A stretch of 64,000 nucleotides of DNA from Sipunculus nudus (lineage: Eukaryota; Annelida; Sipuncula; Golfingiida; Sipunculidae): contig CM049306.1 of NCBI GenBank assembly GCA_026874595.1, forward strand, positions 108,521,142 to 108,585,141, given 5' to 3'. The position numbers and the translations under genes are program-made. Below are positions 23,411 to 33,632 of the stretch, one piece after another; within the stretch, counting starts at the first letter, position 1, and the number at the start of each line of letters is the position of its first letter. The notes under the pieces were generated by a model, which was given only the letters and a program-made list of their open reading frames with translations, searched no databases and had not been told where the DNA came from.

Positions 23411-23538
23411 GTAATCATTGTACGACTTCTTGGTTTCCTTGGTTAGTATCCGAGCCACTCCAAGAGTCTCTTCTTTTATATGAAAGCTCTTCAAGCCAAT
23501 CACCAAATCAAGCACAAGAAATAGTAGGAATCGGAGAC
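23411..23538 (-). CDS. Signal-peptide exon of the candidate secreted glycoprotein gene
   Basis: 128 nt, with acceptor aacttatttcag and donor GTAAGT. It starts with two bases of a split codon and ends in phase 0. It encodes a hydrophobic run LRFLLFLVLDLVIGLKS typical of a signal peptide, then FHIKEETLGVARILTKE and a short charged end. An upstream exon with the ATG is required by the phase and was not identified. The same acceptor and the same split-codon phase occur at 39,839, where the encoded sequence is again hydrophobic (LGSGALLMFLVADIAL). The conserved structure suggests paralogous genes. It could alternatively be a decayed pseudogene; transcript data are needed. Confidence 0.5.
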
Positions 23539-24439
23539 CTGAAATAAGTTCAACTTAACATCAACGGTCATTTTTTATACTGAGGGTTCGGATTGAGAAA
23601 CTAGACAAGACAAAGAGATGAAATATGTCATTCACTTCACCTAGTCTTACAAGCTTCTTTATTATATCCGTCGAAATAGCAGCAGAAAAGGTTTCGGAAA
23701 ATCGGTTCACTTTTAGAAAAATCATACGGAAAATCACGAAGTAACAGGCAAATGATCTGGATCAAGTAACCCATTTTCATTGGACCGATAAGTCCCAAAA
23801 TTGTTCATTTCTTTTTTCATTTCAAAACCTAGCACAAAATTTCATCGATATTCAATCAGGATTTCCGAAGATATGCCTTCCGAAGACATCTAGCGACAGA
23901 AAATGGAAGTGACAAATGAGAAAACTGGACACAACAAGAACTAAGGTGAAAAAAGGTTAAGCTACTAACGTCACATCATATAGTTAAAAAACGGGCTAAA
24001 GTGTCTCACACTGCGCAGACTCGGACTCTCTCTAGTAGAAGCGACCTCTGGCGGGAGAGTGCCAGTGTCCGTGCTATGTCGTAGGATCCCCGGTATGACT
24101 GTTCATGTAAGTCGTTCGTTAGATTTGGAATGCATATACATGGGACAGTTTTTTAATAAGGATTAATGAGTGGCGATCACTACAATCACATTACAAGGAA
24201 ATAACACATAGCTGAAACCATCCAGACATTTTCCTTTTTCCGTCTTCCTTATTTCATTACATTTCTGAATCCGTCCCTAAATCATGCCATAAATCCAAAA
24301 ATATATCCAAAAATATAGGATTAATAACTGCTTTTGTGGTAATGCCGAATGTGTATGGTCATGCCGTATTGTTTGTCATTCCCACGGTTACACCTTAAAA
24401 TCAGCAGAGTACATATGTACGCGTGTTTTTTTTCAGGCT

Positions 24440-24600
24440 AAAGAAAGTGTAGGAGGACCACGTGACGTCATGTGACACGTATTGACCTGTCATATGACGA
24501 TACAGCCGGCTCAGTACAGGCGAGCTTTGACGCAGTTAACTCATTTTGAACTTATAAAAAAAGTAGGCCAATAGGTTTACAAGATTACGTGACATTAAGG
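24440..24600. promoter_or_regulatory. Duplicated promoter-like block with E-box and CRE words
   Basis: The words gtgtaggaggaccacgtgacgtc, then gacacgt, and 100 bp further caataggttt, are shared with 32,940-33,100. Here CACGTG (E-box) and TGACGTCA (cAMP response element) overlap, and a TATA-like ttataa follows. It lies about 0.9 kb upstream of the 23,538 exon on the minus strand, so a promoter role is possible but unproven. Confidence 0.35.
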
Positions 24601-24694
24601 TCGTGTTTGTCAATTAACTTTTTTCACTTGTTATTATACATTCATGCTCTGTATACCAGATTGTATGACTAATATCTGCTTCAAATACGCTGAC

Positions 24695-24810
24695 CTTTGT
24701 GAAATTTGCGCAATTTTCTTTAATCGGAATATCAGGCGAGTGTGATAGTGTTGACTCCTTAGGGGACACTGAATTATTATCTAGGCTTATTGAAAACATA
24801 AAGGAATTTG
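24695..24810 (-). CDS. Candidate exon of a second paralogue
   Basis: 116 nt, with acceptor ggcctttag and a weak donor GTCAGC. It starts with two bases of a split codon, which fits the phase-1 end of the exon at 24,912, and then reads 38 codons without a stop. It includes SFMFSISLDNNSVS and IKENCANFTK, with sequons NNS and NFT and one cysteine. The length equals that of the 22,361 exon but the sequence is not clearly alike. The non-consensus donor lowers confidence; this copy may be degenerate. Confidence 0.3.
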
Positions 24811-24832
24811 CTAAAGGCCAAAAATATTAAAG

Positions 24833-24905
24833 GTATGGTTCTCAGGCACCGCCCGCGTCAATTTTAAACCCCCGCATCAAAAATGTATTTTTATTTTCAA
24901 TAGAA
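24833..24905 (-). mobile_element. Truncated copy of the 34,104 MITE family
   Basis: It begins ggtatggttctcaggcaccg and runs through cgcccgcgtcaattttaaac and gcatcaaaaatgta. This matches the right end of the MITE at 34,104-34,358 read on the minus strand. The other end was not found, so the copy looks truncated next to the exon at 24,912. Confidence 0.7.
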
Positions 24906-24911
24906 ACTTAC

Positions 24912-24996
24912 CAATTTTGAGCTCCAGCCGCTCGGATGATTCTTCCAAGAAGATAACATCATACAATTTTGATAAAATTTCCTTTGTTATGTGGAA
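24912..24996 (-). CDS. Candidate exon of a second paralogue (FHI-KE type)
   Basis: 85 nt, with an AG acceptor (agtaagag) and a GTAAGT donor; starts in phase 0 and ends in phase 1. It encodes FHITKEILSKLYDV and then a Glu/Ser-rich end LEESSERLELKI. The first residues FHI-KE with a following helical pattern match the starts of the 22,361 exon and the second half of the 23,411 exon. It suggests a further copy of the same gene family 1.4 kb upstream of the first. No signal-peptide exon was found further upstream. The acceptor lacks a good pyrimidine tract. Confidence 0.35.
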
Positions 24997-25320
24997 CTCT
25001 TACTTGTTTAGCAAATTAAATCTGTTATTATCATGCTTTTGCCTTTTCATTCGTTATTTTTATTGTGCTTTATTATGCACATTATTTTGTCGAGGTCAGA
25101 TGAGTAGATAAATCATACTGAGTTATCTGCATGAGCATTAGTCTCAAGGTGATTTTTTATTTATTCATACTGAAGTGTTTTTGATAAATTTCACAATCTG
25201 GGAGACTTGCGTCGTCTTGTGTTGAATAAAATACACAAGTTACTTCTCTATAAAATTGATGCAAGACTTCATAATTTATCAATACTATCTAAAATTACAT
25301 ATAAAACAAACACAGTTTCT

Positions 25321-25359
<39 letters not shown>
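25321..25359. repeat. (TA)n microsatellite
   Basis: About 39 bp of TA. Confidence 0.9.
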
Positions 25360-25362
<3 letters not shown>

Positions 25363-25525
25363 CTCTAATATATATACAAATAAATAATTTTTTTTCAGAA
25401 TGTATTGATGTTCCAACAAGCCCTATTAGTTAAAAGCAAGCATTTTAAAACTAATTTGAACACGATGTGTTGCTGTAAAATTGTCTCCTACCAAACAAAT
25501 CAAATATTGTTAGTTCGTGCATTAT

Positions 25526-27872
25526 TATTATTATGATTATTAGTATTTTTGTAAGGTATCCAATTCAAGTTGTTAATTGTGTAATCATTTTATTCCTCCG
25601 ATATCGAAGAGATACAAAGGTATTACAACAAAAATACAAACACAATAGATTGCAGTGCAGAAACAAAGTCGGTGAGAAGAAGAACATGAAAATAATGTCA
25701 TTTCATTAAAGCACATCATTTACCATCCTGTTTACAGTAAGGTGAGTGTCCTGAAGGATGTTCTCAGCTAGAGATCAGAAACTTCAGTTCAGTAGGCCAT
25801 AGTTCGCATATTACTGGCAATACATCTTTTAGAAACAGTGATGTTTTATACATAAATAAAAGGTGCTCGGTGTCCTCTATCAGAGGAAAGGCTTTACCAA
25901 ATAAGATTAGAAATAACTCATCCTCGCTCAAGCTGTTAAGGTACCCAGCTGCAAATATGTTTAAATAATCATTTATGAAACACCAAAGTTTCTCTCTATA
26001 ACCCGCGGTGGCTTCACATACCATCATACCATGGAAGGTTGCATTGTTGTAGCTCCTTCCGCAAAAGTGACATAAATTAAATACATCAGGATCAACCAGC
26101 AAATTACAGCATGCAATGAGTTTGACCATAAGAGCGAAACCTGACAGAGAGCTAGGTATGTCTCTAGCATAATACCACAGTAATGAGGGAATCATGTAAT
26201 CATTGTGAACAGAATTAAAGACATGGAGATCTGACATCTCATTACACATATTGCCGAATCGCCCAGCTTCCTTAGCCACAACGGCAGAGGTAATAATCTC
26301 ATTCCATTGTTTCTTACCAGGGAAAGAATCTGTTGAAAAATAAAGCATTATGTATTCTATTATATCATATTTATCAAGGATACGAAGCATATCTCCTGTA
26401 CTACCAAAAATACTCCCTTGACGTCCCAAGTCAGACAATATTCTGTACCTAAATATTCTAGATGAAGTTGTACATGAATTACCAAAGCAAAGTCTGCCAA
26501 GGAAAAGTAATTTTTGTCTATCAATAAAAGCTGTAATAGAAGGTAACCCGAGCATACTTAAGCATACTACAGAGTGTACACGACTTGGCAGTCCTTGTAT
26601 CAATTTAGCGCAGAACCTGTGCATGCGTTCTAAATTTAACATGTCGTTATCGCTTAGCGAGCACCATAGTTCGCAGCCGTACAAAGCCTTTGGTAAAACA
26701 CACGTCTTGTATAGCTTAACGCTGGTTAGGGGATTTAACCCAAGGGGACGCACTCCCGCTCCCAGAAGGGATAGAAACATACCCCTCCCATTCCTACAGG
26801 AATTTGCTATAAGGTCCCTGGATGCAAAACTAGAATTCAGTATTATACCTAAGTGTTTTGCAGTTCTAGTTTGTTTAAGTGAAATTCCCCCTAATTTCCA
26901 ATTTCGTCTGTGTTCATTTGAATTAAACGCTTGTACCGTTTCTCCGAAAACAATCACAGCAGTTTTATCTGCGTTAAAGATAAATCTCCACTTACGAGAA
27001 TATTCATAGCAGATGTTAATCATTTCCTGAAGTGCCCCAGGAGACAGGGCTAAAAGCGCGACGTCATCTGCTTGTGTCGGTGAACCAATATAGATGTTCC
27101 CAATTGTTGCCCCGTACCTGCTATTTCTTAACTGAATTAGCAAGTCAATAATAAAAAGATTATATAACCATGGGGATAAAACACCCCCCTGCCTTACGGA
27201 CTGTGATAAATTAAACCATCTACTAGTAATACCCTCATAATATACAGCGCTCCTCATATCTGTGTAGCTATTTAAAACTACGCGCCACATTTTCCCGTTG
27301 ATACCGAAGTCAAAAAGTTTCACGAATAGTCCCGTATGCCACACTCTGTCGAAAGCCTTGCTGCTGTCGAGCAGGCAGGCATAAACCTTGGATTGACGTT
27401 CGACACAATGAGCTACACATTCTTGGAGATGATATGAGGCGTTTATTGCTCCCATACCTTGCCTAAAGGCACACTGCATATCATCCGGGAAGCGTAATCC
27501 TTGCACAGAAATAAAACGATCAATACGGTGCCGAAAAACCAGCCCCATCAATTTATAAATACATGGCAACAAGGTCATTCCCCTATAGTTATTAGGATCG
27601 GAATTACTTTTGTGGGGGTTCTTGAGAATAGTTATGATAAGACCATTTTTCATAGCAGCTGGTACCATTTCTAAACGCAAGATAAAGTTAAACAAATTAA
27701 CAAGATGATTCTGAAGCGATCTGCCTCCGTGCAAAATGTGCTCATTCACTATACCATCGAACCCACCAGCCTTCCTGGTTTTTAGGCCCCTAATAGCCTT
27801 AATTATGTTAACCGTGGGACCCTCATCTACATATAATGCATTATATGAACAACAGAAAAATACAGACATCAA
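25526..27872 (-). mobile_element. 5'-truncated non-LTR retrotransposon
   Basis: It contains the long RT frame 25,764-27,872. A 3' untranslated part follows with AATAAA (complement at 25,589-25,594), and the element seems to end in AAT triplets (25,526-25,548, minus strand). Triplet tails are known from CR1/I-like LINEs. The endonuclease half is absent, so this is a 5' truncation, the usual fate of LINE copies. I could not see a target-site duplication. Confidence 0.75.
25764..27872 (-). CDS. LINE reverse transcriptase (N-terminally truncated)
   Basis: There are 702 codons without a stop. RT domain, roughly residues 20-330: AIRGLKTRKAGGFDGIVNE, NNYRGMTLLPCIYKL, FRQGMGA, catalytic Asp169 in LLDSSKAFDRVW, RQGGVLSPWLYNLF, and the catalytic pair Asp269-Asp270 in PTQADDVALL. 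The box is QADD rather than the more usual YADD or FADD. A thumb-like region follows (KHLGIILN), then about 300 residues with a C-terminal zinc-like motif C-x2-C-x9-H-x4-C near residues 595-612 (CHFCG, FHGMMVC). The role is target-primed reverse transcription of element RNA. Upstream endonuclease sequence is missing; homology starts about 13 residues after the first Met, so that Met is chance. The CR1/Jockey-like assignment is by motif memory. The long intact frame suggests a fairly recent insertion. Confidence 0.85.
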   Translation of the reverse strand: MMSVFFCCSYNALYVDEGPTVNIIKAIRGLKTRKAGGFDGIVNEHILHGGRSLQNHLVNLFNFILRLEMVPAAMKNGLIITILKNPHKSNSDPNNYRGMTLLPCIYKLMGLVFRHRIDRFISVQGLRFPDDMQCAFRQGMGAINASYHLQECVAHCVERQSKVYACLLDSSKAFDRVWHTGLFVKLFDFGINGKMWRVVLNSYTDMRSAVYYEGITSRWFNLSQSVRQGGVLSPWLYNLFIIDLLIQLRNSRYGATIGNIYIGSPTQADDVALLALSPGALQEMINICYEYSRKWRFIFNADKTAVIVFGETVQAFNSNEHRRNWKLGGISLKQTRTAKHLGIILNSSFASRDLIANSCRNGRGMFLSLLGAGVRPLGLNPLTSVKLYKTCVLPKALYGCELWCSLSDNDMLNLERMHRFCAKLIQGLPSRVHSVVCLSMLGLPSITAFIDRQKLLFLGRLCFGNSCTTSSRIFRYRILSDLGRQGSIFGSTGDMLRILDKYDIIEYIMLYFSTDSFPGKKQWNEIITSAVVAKEAGRFGNMCNEMSDLHVFNSVHNDYMIPSLLWYYARDIPSSLSGFALMVKLIACCNLLVDPDVFNLCHFCGRSYNNATFHGMMVCEATAGYREKLWCFINDYLNIFAAGYLNSLSEDELFLILFGKAFPLIEDTEHLLFMYKTSLFLKDVLPVICELWPTELKFLISS

Positions 27873-28916
27873 TAAGTGTAAGTGTTGTAATGTAATTGTA
27901 ATTTTTAATTAGAAGATGGTCAGCACACATGTAAAAGAACTGAAATGGATTAACTATTATATGTCACTGAATCTGTCAAATGTGACTGCATCTATTTTTC
28001 ATGAGAAGCTCCTGATAATGAATTAAATAATATAGGTCTTTCGTAGATAAATTAATTTTGCAGCAATTCAGCAACTGGAACAAGTTGGAGTTGAAAAGTA
28101 ATAAAGGTAGTCTGACCTGAGGTAATTTAAGTACATAAACACAAAAATATTGAAAGTGAAAAATAACTCATTGACTTTTATTTGTATGCCATTTTCATGT
28201 TTATATTATTATTGAAAATAGCAGCTTTCAAACATCAGGCCTGGCCATCCAGCTACAGTGACAGTAGCTGGGTATTTAGAGGTGGTTTTAATTACCCCAT
28301 AATCAAGAAACCGGAAGCTTTTCATAGTCTCTTGGTGTACTCCAGGGTAAATTTAAAAAAATGAGGCATAGTAGGCATCTAGTGAAAGTACAAGTAGCTT
28401 GCATGGATTGTTTAACAGTTTTTGGCCTTCCACCATGATGTTACAGAACCATCATAGGGTTTGGAGACTTCACATCTGCACAAAAACAAAATAGAAAAGA
28501 GAGATAGCAAAAGACACGGGAGCAGTGTGTAAGTATATGATCCCTTTACTGTTTAGATTTATTTTAGAAATTTTCAAAGTCTGACACTCTTTACATTTGC
28601 ATTAAAGGCAATATCTTGTTAAGCTTTTTCTCTTCACAAAAGTTCAACAAATACAAAAAAAAGTTTCTCTTCTGGTCAATAGGAACCTTTAGAACTGATA
28701 ATAAATATACATTATTATATCAGATATATATCTATATTTACATAACAGACAATATCTAGCTAAGCTTTTGTTCTTTCTTTTCTATATGGGACTAACATTG
28801 CCGTACTCGTGCATTGCCGAAACATGAAAATATTTATTTACTTATACGCCATATTTCATCTTAGTGTGTGTATACTTTAATAATCGAACATAAAATTAAT
28901 GTGAGTTAACAAACAT
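27873..28916. other. Intergenic AT-rich sequence, nothing recognised
   Basis: No coding or repeat signal was seen. Confidence 0.6.
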
Positions 28917-28995
28917 TACACTTGCCAGTAATTTACTGGCATAAGTGTAAGCAGAATTTAAAAGGGGGCGCGCCCCCTATGAATACGCCCCTGGA
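28917..28995. mobile_element. Hairpin plus possible hAT-type element end
   Basis: acacttgccagtaa and ttactggcataagtgt form an imperfect hairpin. Then agggggcgcgccccct, a perfect palindrome, and tacgcccctg follow. CAGGGGCGTA-type ends are typical of hAT-like elements; no partner end was found. Confidence 0.35.
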
Positions 28996-29939
28996 TAGCG
29001 GTCACAGCATGGCTACTCTAATCATGGTCACATAGCATCTACGTGGACACCAGCATAAAGCTAAAAACCGATTCAATTAAAGATTTATATTTATTGTAAA
29101 TGATGAACTAAATGAAAAGGTTGCCGGTAAATGCTGAACTGGGAAGAGTGAATTGACTGACAGGCACTGACATATAGCTCTATATGTCCAACCAAAATAA
29201 TTTAATAGCGGTATAAACACAAAATAGCGAGTATAGGCAAAATGGCTCAGTTGTTAAATTGGGTAGTTGTCATGTGCAAGGGCCTGTATAGACACCATAT
29301 TTAAATAGGTAATATTGTCTATTATTTATAAAATGATAACCCTTTAAATTATGGTTCAAAACATAAAATCAACTTACCCATAGCTGTCGTTTCGTCTCGC
29401 GTTTAGCCCACACAAGTAGCATATTAGAAATAGAGGACGCCGACTAATTAATATATAACCCCAATGCATGTCGTTAAGACGCTTAAATGACGCTCAAACA
29501 AGGCTGGTTAATTGCAGAGGTCAACATTGACGTAAACGTGCACAAATATTATGCGAAAGAGCACAAAAACTGAAACACATCACTGATGCAGGTAAAATCA
29601 AGTTTAAGGGACACGAGATATCCCTGGCCAGCATTGAGCAACTCGCGGTTTATTAGAAACACACAGGAGAGAGAGGGTTGATCAACTCATGCAAATACAG
29701 AGAGAGCTGAAATGTCATGTCACGCATCGCCTATTATATATTAGCTGCCGACGTCATCGTTTTTAATTTTCACTAATTCATTAAATTTGAGATCTAGCTA
29801 AATTATTATTTTTTTTATTTATATTTTTGGTGGAGGAAACCGCCTCCATTTTTTAATGCTAGCTTAACTATGTATATGTACATCTGCAGAGATCATTCCG
29901 GACTACGTTAACTATATACGTGACAGGGCAGCATCACAC
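28996..29939. other. Intergenic AT-rich sequence, nothing recognised
   Basis: No gene, repeat or element signature was seen. Confidence 0.6.
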
Positions 29940-30060
29940 GCTTCCTTTCATTTTTATATCCTGGCGCCAACCAGGCCCGGTGACTACTGCACCTGCAGGC
30001 CCTGGGTGCCACCGAGAAACCCCCGAAAGGCGCACTCGCACACTACCATATGTCCACTGG
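29940..30060 (-). mobile_element. SINE 3' body fragment (same family as 61,148)
   Basis: Read on the minus strand it has gagtgcgcctttcgg, ctcggtgg, cacccagggcc, gcaggtgcagtagtcaccgg, gcctg and aggatataaaa in the same order as 61,307-61,415. The tRNA-like head is missing. A 70-codon plus-strand frame across it is not a gene. Confidence 0.7.
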
Positions 30061-30075
30061 ATTGACCAATTGAAA

Positions 30076-31340
30076 TTTGTGTGTGGACTATTCCTGTTAA
30101 GTTGTTTATGTGTGTCAGTTTCTTTGATTTAGTAGAATTAAGACTATAGTGAAGAAGTATAGATATGTTGTGTTTATGATCATTTGACAAGATGTTTAAT
30201 TAAGTATTTTTTTATACTGTTGTATGTGTTCCTGAACACGTTCCTGATCGCTTAATCAATTAAATTTGAATAGTTGTTTGGTCATTAGTTTTTTGTTTGG
30301 TCATTAAGTATTTGTTTGGTCATTAGGTATTTGTTTAGTCATTAGGTATTTGTTTGGTCATTAGGTATTTTCTGGTCATTAGGTATTCGCCTGGTCAATA
30401 GATATTTGTTTAGTCATAAGGTATTTGTTTGGTCATTAGGTTTTTGTTTGGTCATTAAGTATTTGTTTGGTTATTAAGTATTTGTTTGGTCATTAGGTAT
30501 TTGTTTCATCATTAGGTATTTGTTTGGTCATTAGGTATTTGTTTGGTCATTAGGTATTTGTTTGGTCATCAGGTATTTGTTTAGTCATTAGGTATTTGTT
30601 TGGTCATTAGGTATTTTCTGGTCATTAGGTATTCGCCTGGTCAATAGATATTTGTTTAGTCATTAGGTATTTGTTTGGTCATTAGGATTTTGTTTGGTCA
30701 TTAAGTATTTGTGTGTGGACTATTCCTGTTAAGTTGTTTATGTGTGTCAGTTTCTTTGATTTAGTAGAATTAAGACTATAGTGAAGAAGAATAGATATGT
30801 TGTGTTTATGATCATTTGACAAGATGTTTAATTAAGTATTATTATACTGTTGTATGTGTTCCTGAACACGTTCCTGATCGCTTAATCAATTAAATTTGAA
30901 TAGTTGTTTGGTCATTAGTTTTTTGTTTGGTCATTAAGTATTTGTTTGGTCATCAAGTATTTGTTTGGTCATTAGGTATTTGTTTGATCATTAGGTATTT
31001 GTTTGGTCATTAGGTATTTGTTTGGTCATCAGGTATTTGTTTAGTCATTAGGTATTTGTTTGGTCATTAGGTATTTTCTGGTCATTAGGTATTCGCCTGG
31101 TCAATAGATATTTGTTTGGTCATTAGGTCTTTGTTTAGTCATAAGGTATTTGTTTGGTCATTAGGTATTTTCTGGTCATTAGGTATTCGCCTGGTCAATA
31201 GATATTTGTTTAGTCATTAGATATTTGTTTGGTCATTAGGTTTTTGTTTGGTCATTAAGTATTTGTTTGGTCATTAGGTATTTGTTTGGTCATTAGGTAT
31301 TTGTTTGATCATTAGGTATTTGTTTGGTCATTAGGTATTT
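30076..31340. repeat. Tandem duplication of about 630 bp
   Basis: A roughly 200-bp leader (tttgtgtgtggactattcc, acaagatgtttaatta, cctgaacacgttcctgatcg) followed by minisatellite units occurs at 30,076 and again at 30,708, nearly identical apart from small indels. Confidence 0.9.
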
Positions 31341-31990
31341 GTTTGGTCATCAGGTATTTGTTTAGTCATTAGGTATTTGTTTGGTCATTAGGTATTTTCT
31401 GGTCATTAGGTATTCGCCTGGTCAATAGATATTTGTTTGGTCATTAGGTATTTGTTTGGCCATTAGGTGTTTGTTTGGTCATTAGGTATTTGTTTGGTCA
31501 TTAGGTATTTGTTTAGTCATTAGGTATTTGTTTGGTCATTAGGTATTTTCTGGTCATTAGGTATTCGCCTGGTCAATAGATATTTGTTTGGGAATTAGGT
31601 ATTTGTTTAGTCATTAGGTATTTGTTTGGTCATTAGGTATTTTCTGGTCATAAGGTATTCGCCATGTCAATAGATATTTGTTTAGTCATTAGGTATTTGT
31701 TTGGTCATTAGGATTTTGTTTGGTCATTAAGTATTTGTTTGGTCATTAAGTATTTGTTTGGTCATTAGGTATTTGTTTGGTCATTAGGTATTTGTTTGGT
31801 CATTAGGTATTTGTTTGGTCATCAGGTATTTGTTTAGTCATTAGGTATTTGTTTGGTCATTAGGTATTTTCTGGTCATTAGGTATTCGCCTGGTCAATAG
31901 ATATTTGTTTGGTCATTAAGTATTTGTTTGGTCATTAGGTATTTGTTATGTGCTTAGGTATCTGTTTGTTCATAAGGTATTTGTTTGTCA
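30273..31990 (+). repeat. 19-bp minisatellite
   Basis: Unit tatttgtttggtcattagg, about 80 copies, interrupted regularly by the variant pair tattttctggtcattagg and tattcgcctggtcaataga. The array is split by the duplicated leader at 30,708-30,900. Confidence 0.95.
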
Positions 31991-32114
31991 CTGCCTGCTA
32001 CTGATCTAGGTGTACCTTGGTGTTTTCAGACCTAACATCGCTTGTATCAGTCAGTATAAAGCTTCATATTCTCTTCCATACGTTCATAAAATACTGAACC
32101 TTAAAATCTGCATT

Positions 32115-32455
32115 GTAAGAAATTCAGGCCTCCGCCATGTGGGAGTCCCTATTGTTTGATGCACCCAAAACCGTGTTTGCGTTAACTTATTCGGGCCGTA
32201 TTCCCAGGTTCATTCATTAATAAGTGACTCCACATGTGTTAATATTCCTTGATGACGTTTCTGAAAACGTTCAGTTTCCGGATCCACACCAAAATCCAAT
32301 TGGTTCTATAGCACTTCATTCACGAAATCTCCTGAAAATATTATGAGATTCCCGTTTAAAACTGCGTGCTTTACGTTGTGAACAAACACAAAAACACACA
32401 GCAAAACACATACACGATCGGGATGAACGCATACCCTCCTGGCGGAGGCATAACA
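32115..32455 (-). repeat. Dispersed repeat R1, copy 2 (inverted)
   Basis: It contains gcctccgccatg, gaatattcc-type words, tgatgacgtttct, ccggatccacaccaaaatcc and gcataccctcctggcggaggc in the reverse order and orientation of copy 1. Confidence 0.75.
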
Positions 32456-32939
32456 CTATGTATTTTGGAACAAGCAGAGTTGTAAATATATCCGAAAATA
32501 AACATCAAAAGTATACCGTTTTGCATGACTGTCTGAATAAAGTTTGATCTGTTTTAAATCCCAAACAGGATTTTGGTAAAAAAAAAAATACAAATAATAT
32601 GCACTAATGAAAATACACGAAAATGAAGTAATACATCCACGAAGACTCCCAGACACATTCTTTATCCACTTCCGTTATATGTCTGATTCATTTCCTAAAT
32701 TACAGCTGGCCAGCCATTGATCATTGATTGAAAAGTGTATAGCTTGTAGTATTAACTTTGATCAAACCGTTTACATTTTATCTTTATTTGCATCTTATTT
32801 AATTAATTTCTTTCGTTTTATTTCTGTATTTTAATATTTGACAGCCCAAATTTCAGATTATGATAAATGTTTTTGTGTACACAACGCGCACACACAAAAA
32901 TAAACAAACATGCCTGCCAAGCAATTAAACACTCCCGCA
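32456..32939. other. Intergenic AT-rich sequence, nothing recognised
   Basis: No feature was identified. Confidence 0.6.
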
Positions 32940-33100
32940 TGTTTTAAAGCTTATCGGAAGTGTAGGAGGACCACATGACGTGGACTGACACGTGACTATT
33001 TGACATCTGGTGGAATTGTATGCAAAACAGTTGCTGCTAATGACGCCAAAATATTCATAAATGGCGTGTGTCAATAGGTTTAACAGGCATGAGACCGGGT
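32940..33100. promoter_or_regulatory. Second copy of the promoter-like block
   Basis: agtgtaggaggaccacatga, tgacacgtga and caataggttt are shared with 24,440-24,600, in the same orientation. The E-box is changed to cacatg here, and the CRE core is reduced to gacgt. Confidence 0.35.
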
Positions 33101-33290
33101 AGTGTGAGTTATTTAATGATATTATTGTTATATGTATATGTTATTGATATCAAATTGTATAGTAAATATGTACTGAGATATGCTGACTAGCGTATATTTT
33201 GCGGGCAATGTTTTTCTCAGAAACGTATTTCCGATGTGTAACATCTATACCTTATGCGTTTAAATATTGCTCAACCGACAGAGGAAAAGG

Positions 33291-33632
33291 AGACTAAAGG
33301 AGTGTTTCCATGTGCGCGTATGTACATATATGCGTGAAAAATCGCTCATACGATTTTGTTACTAGGGTGTTTCCATGTGTCCGTCAGCGTATATGCGTAT
33401 GTCCGAATATGCGTGAAAATCACCACAGGAGCGATTTTCACGCATAAGATCTGAGTAAACTCAGGGATTCAGGGTAAAATGACGTCACTTCACCATCTTT
33501 TTGTGGAAGGCCCGCGTGATCCAATGTACAAATGTATTAATCCGCCAGTTCAATCATATACACATACACGTGCACATAGAAATAAACCTATTTTTTCACG
33601 CACATACGCATATACACGCACACCGAAGCACA
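33291..33632. mobile_element. Inverted-repeat (MITE-like) element
   Basis: gtgtttccatgtg with gcgtatatgcgtatg and gcgtgaaaat on the left is mirrored by cacgcacatacgcatatacac and cgaagcacac on the right. An additional inner copy of the left end suggests an internal duplication. No coding capacity and no clear target duplication. Confidence 0.45.

Noticed and set aside
26623-27009. 128-codon plus-strand frame
   Set aside because: It is the antisense shadow of the LINE reverse transcriptase.
29920-30190. 70- and 68-codon frames with a GC-rich segment that looked like an exon
   Set aside because: The GC-rich part is a SINE body shared with 61,307-61,415.
30273-31990. CRISPR-like array
   Set aside because: The repeats are directly adjacent without unique spacers, and the DNA is eukaryotic.
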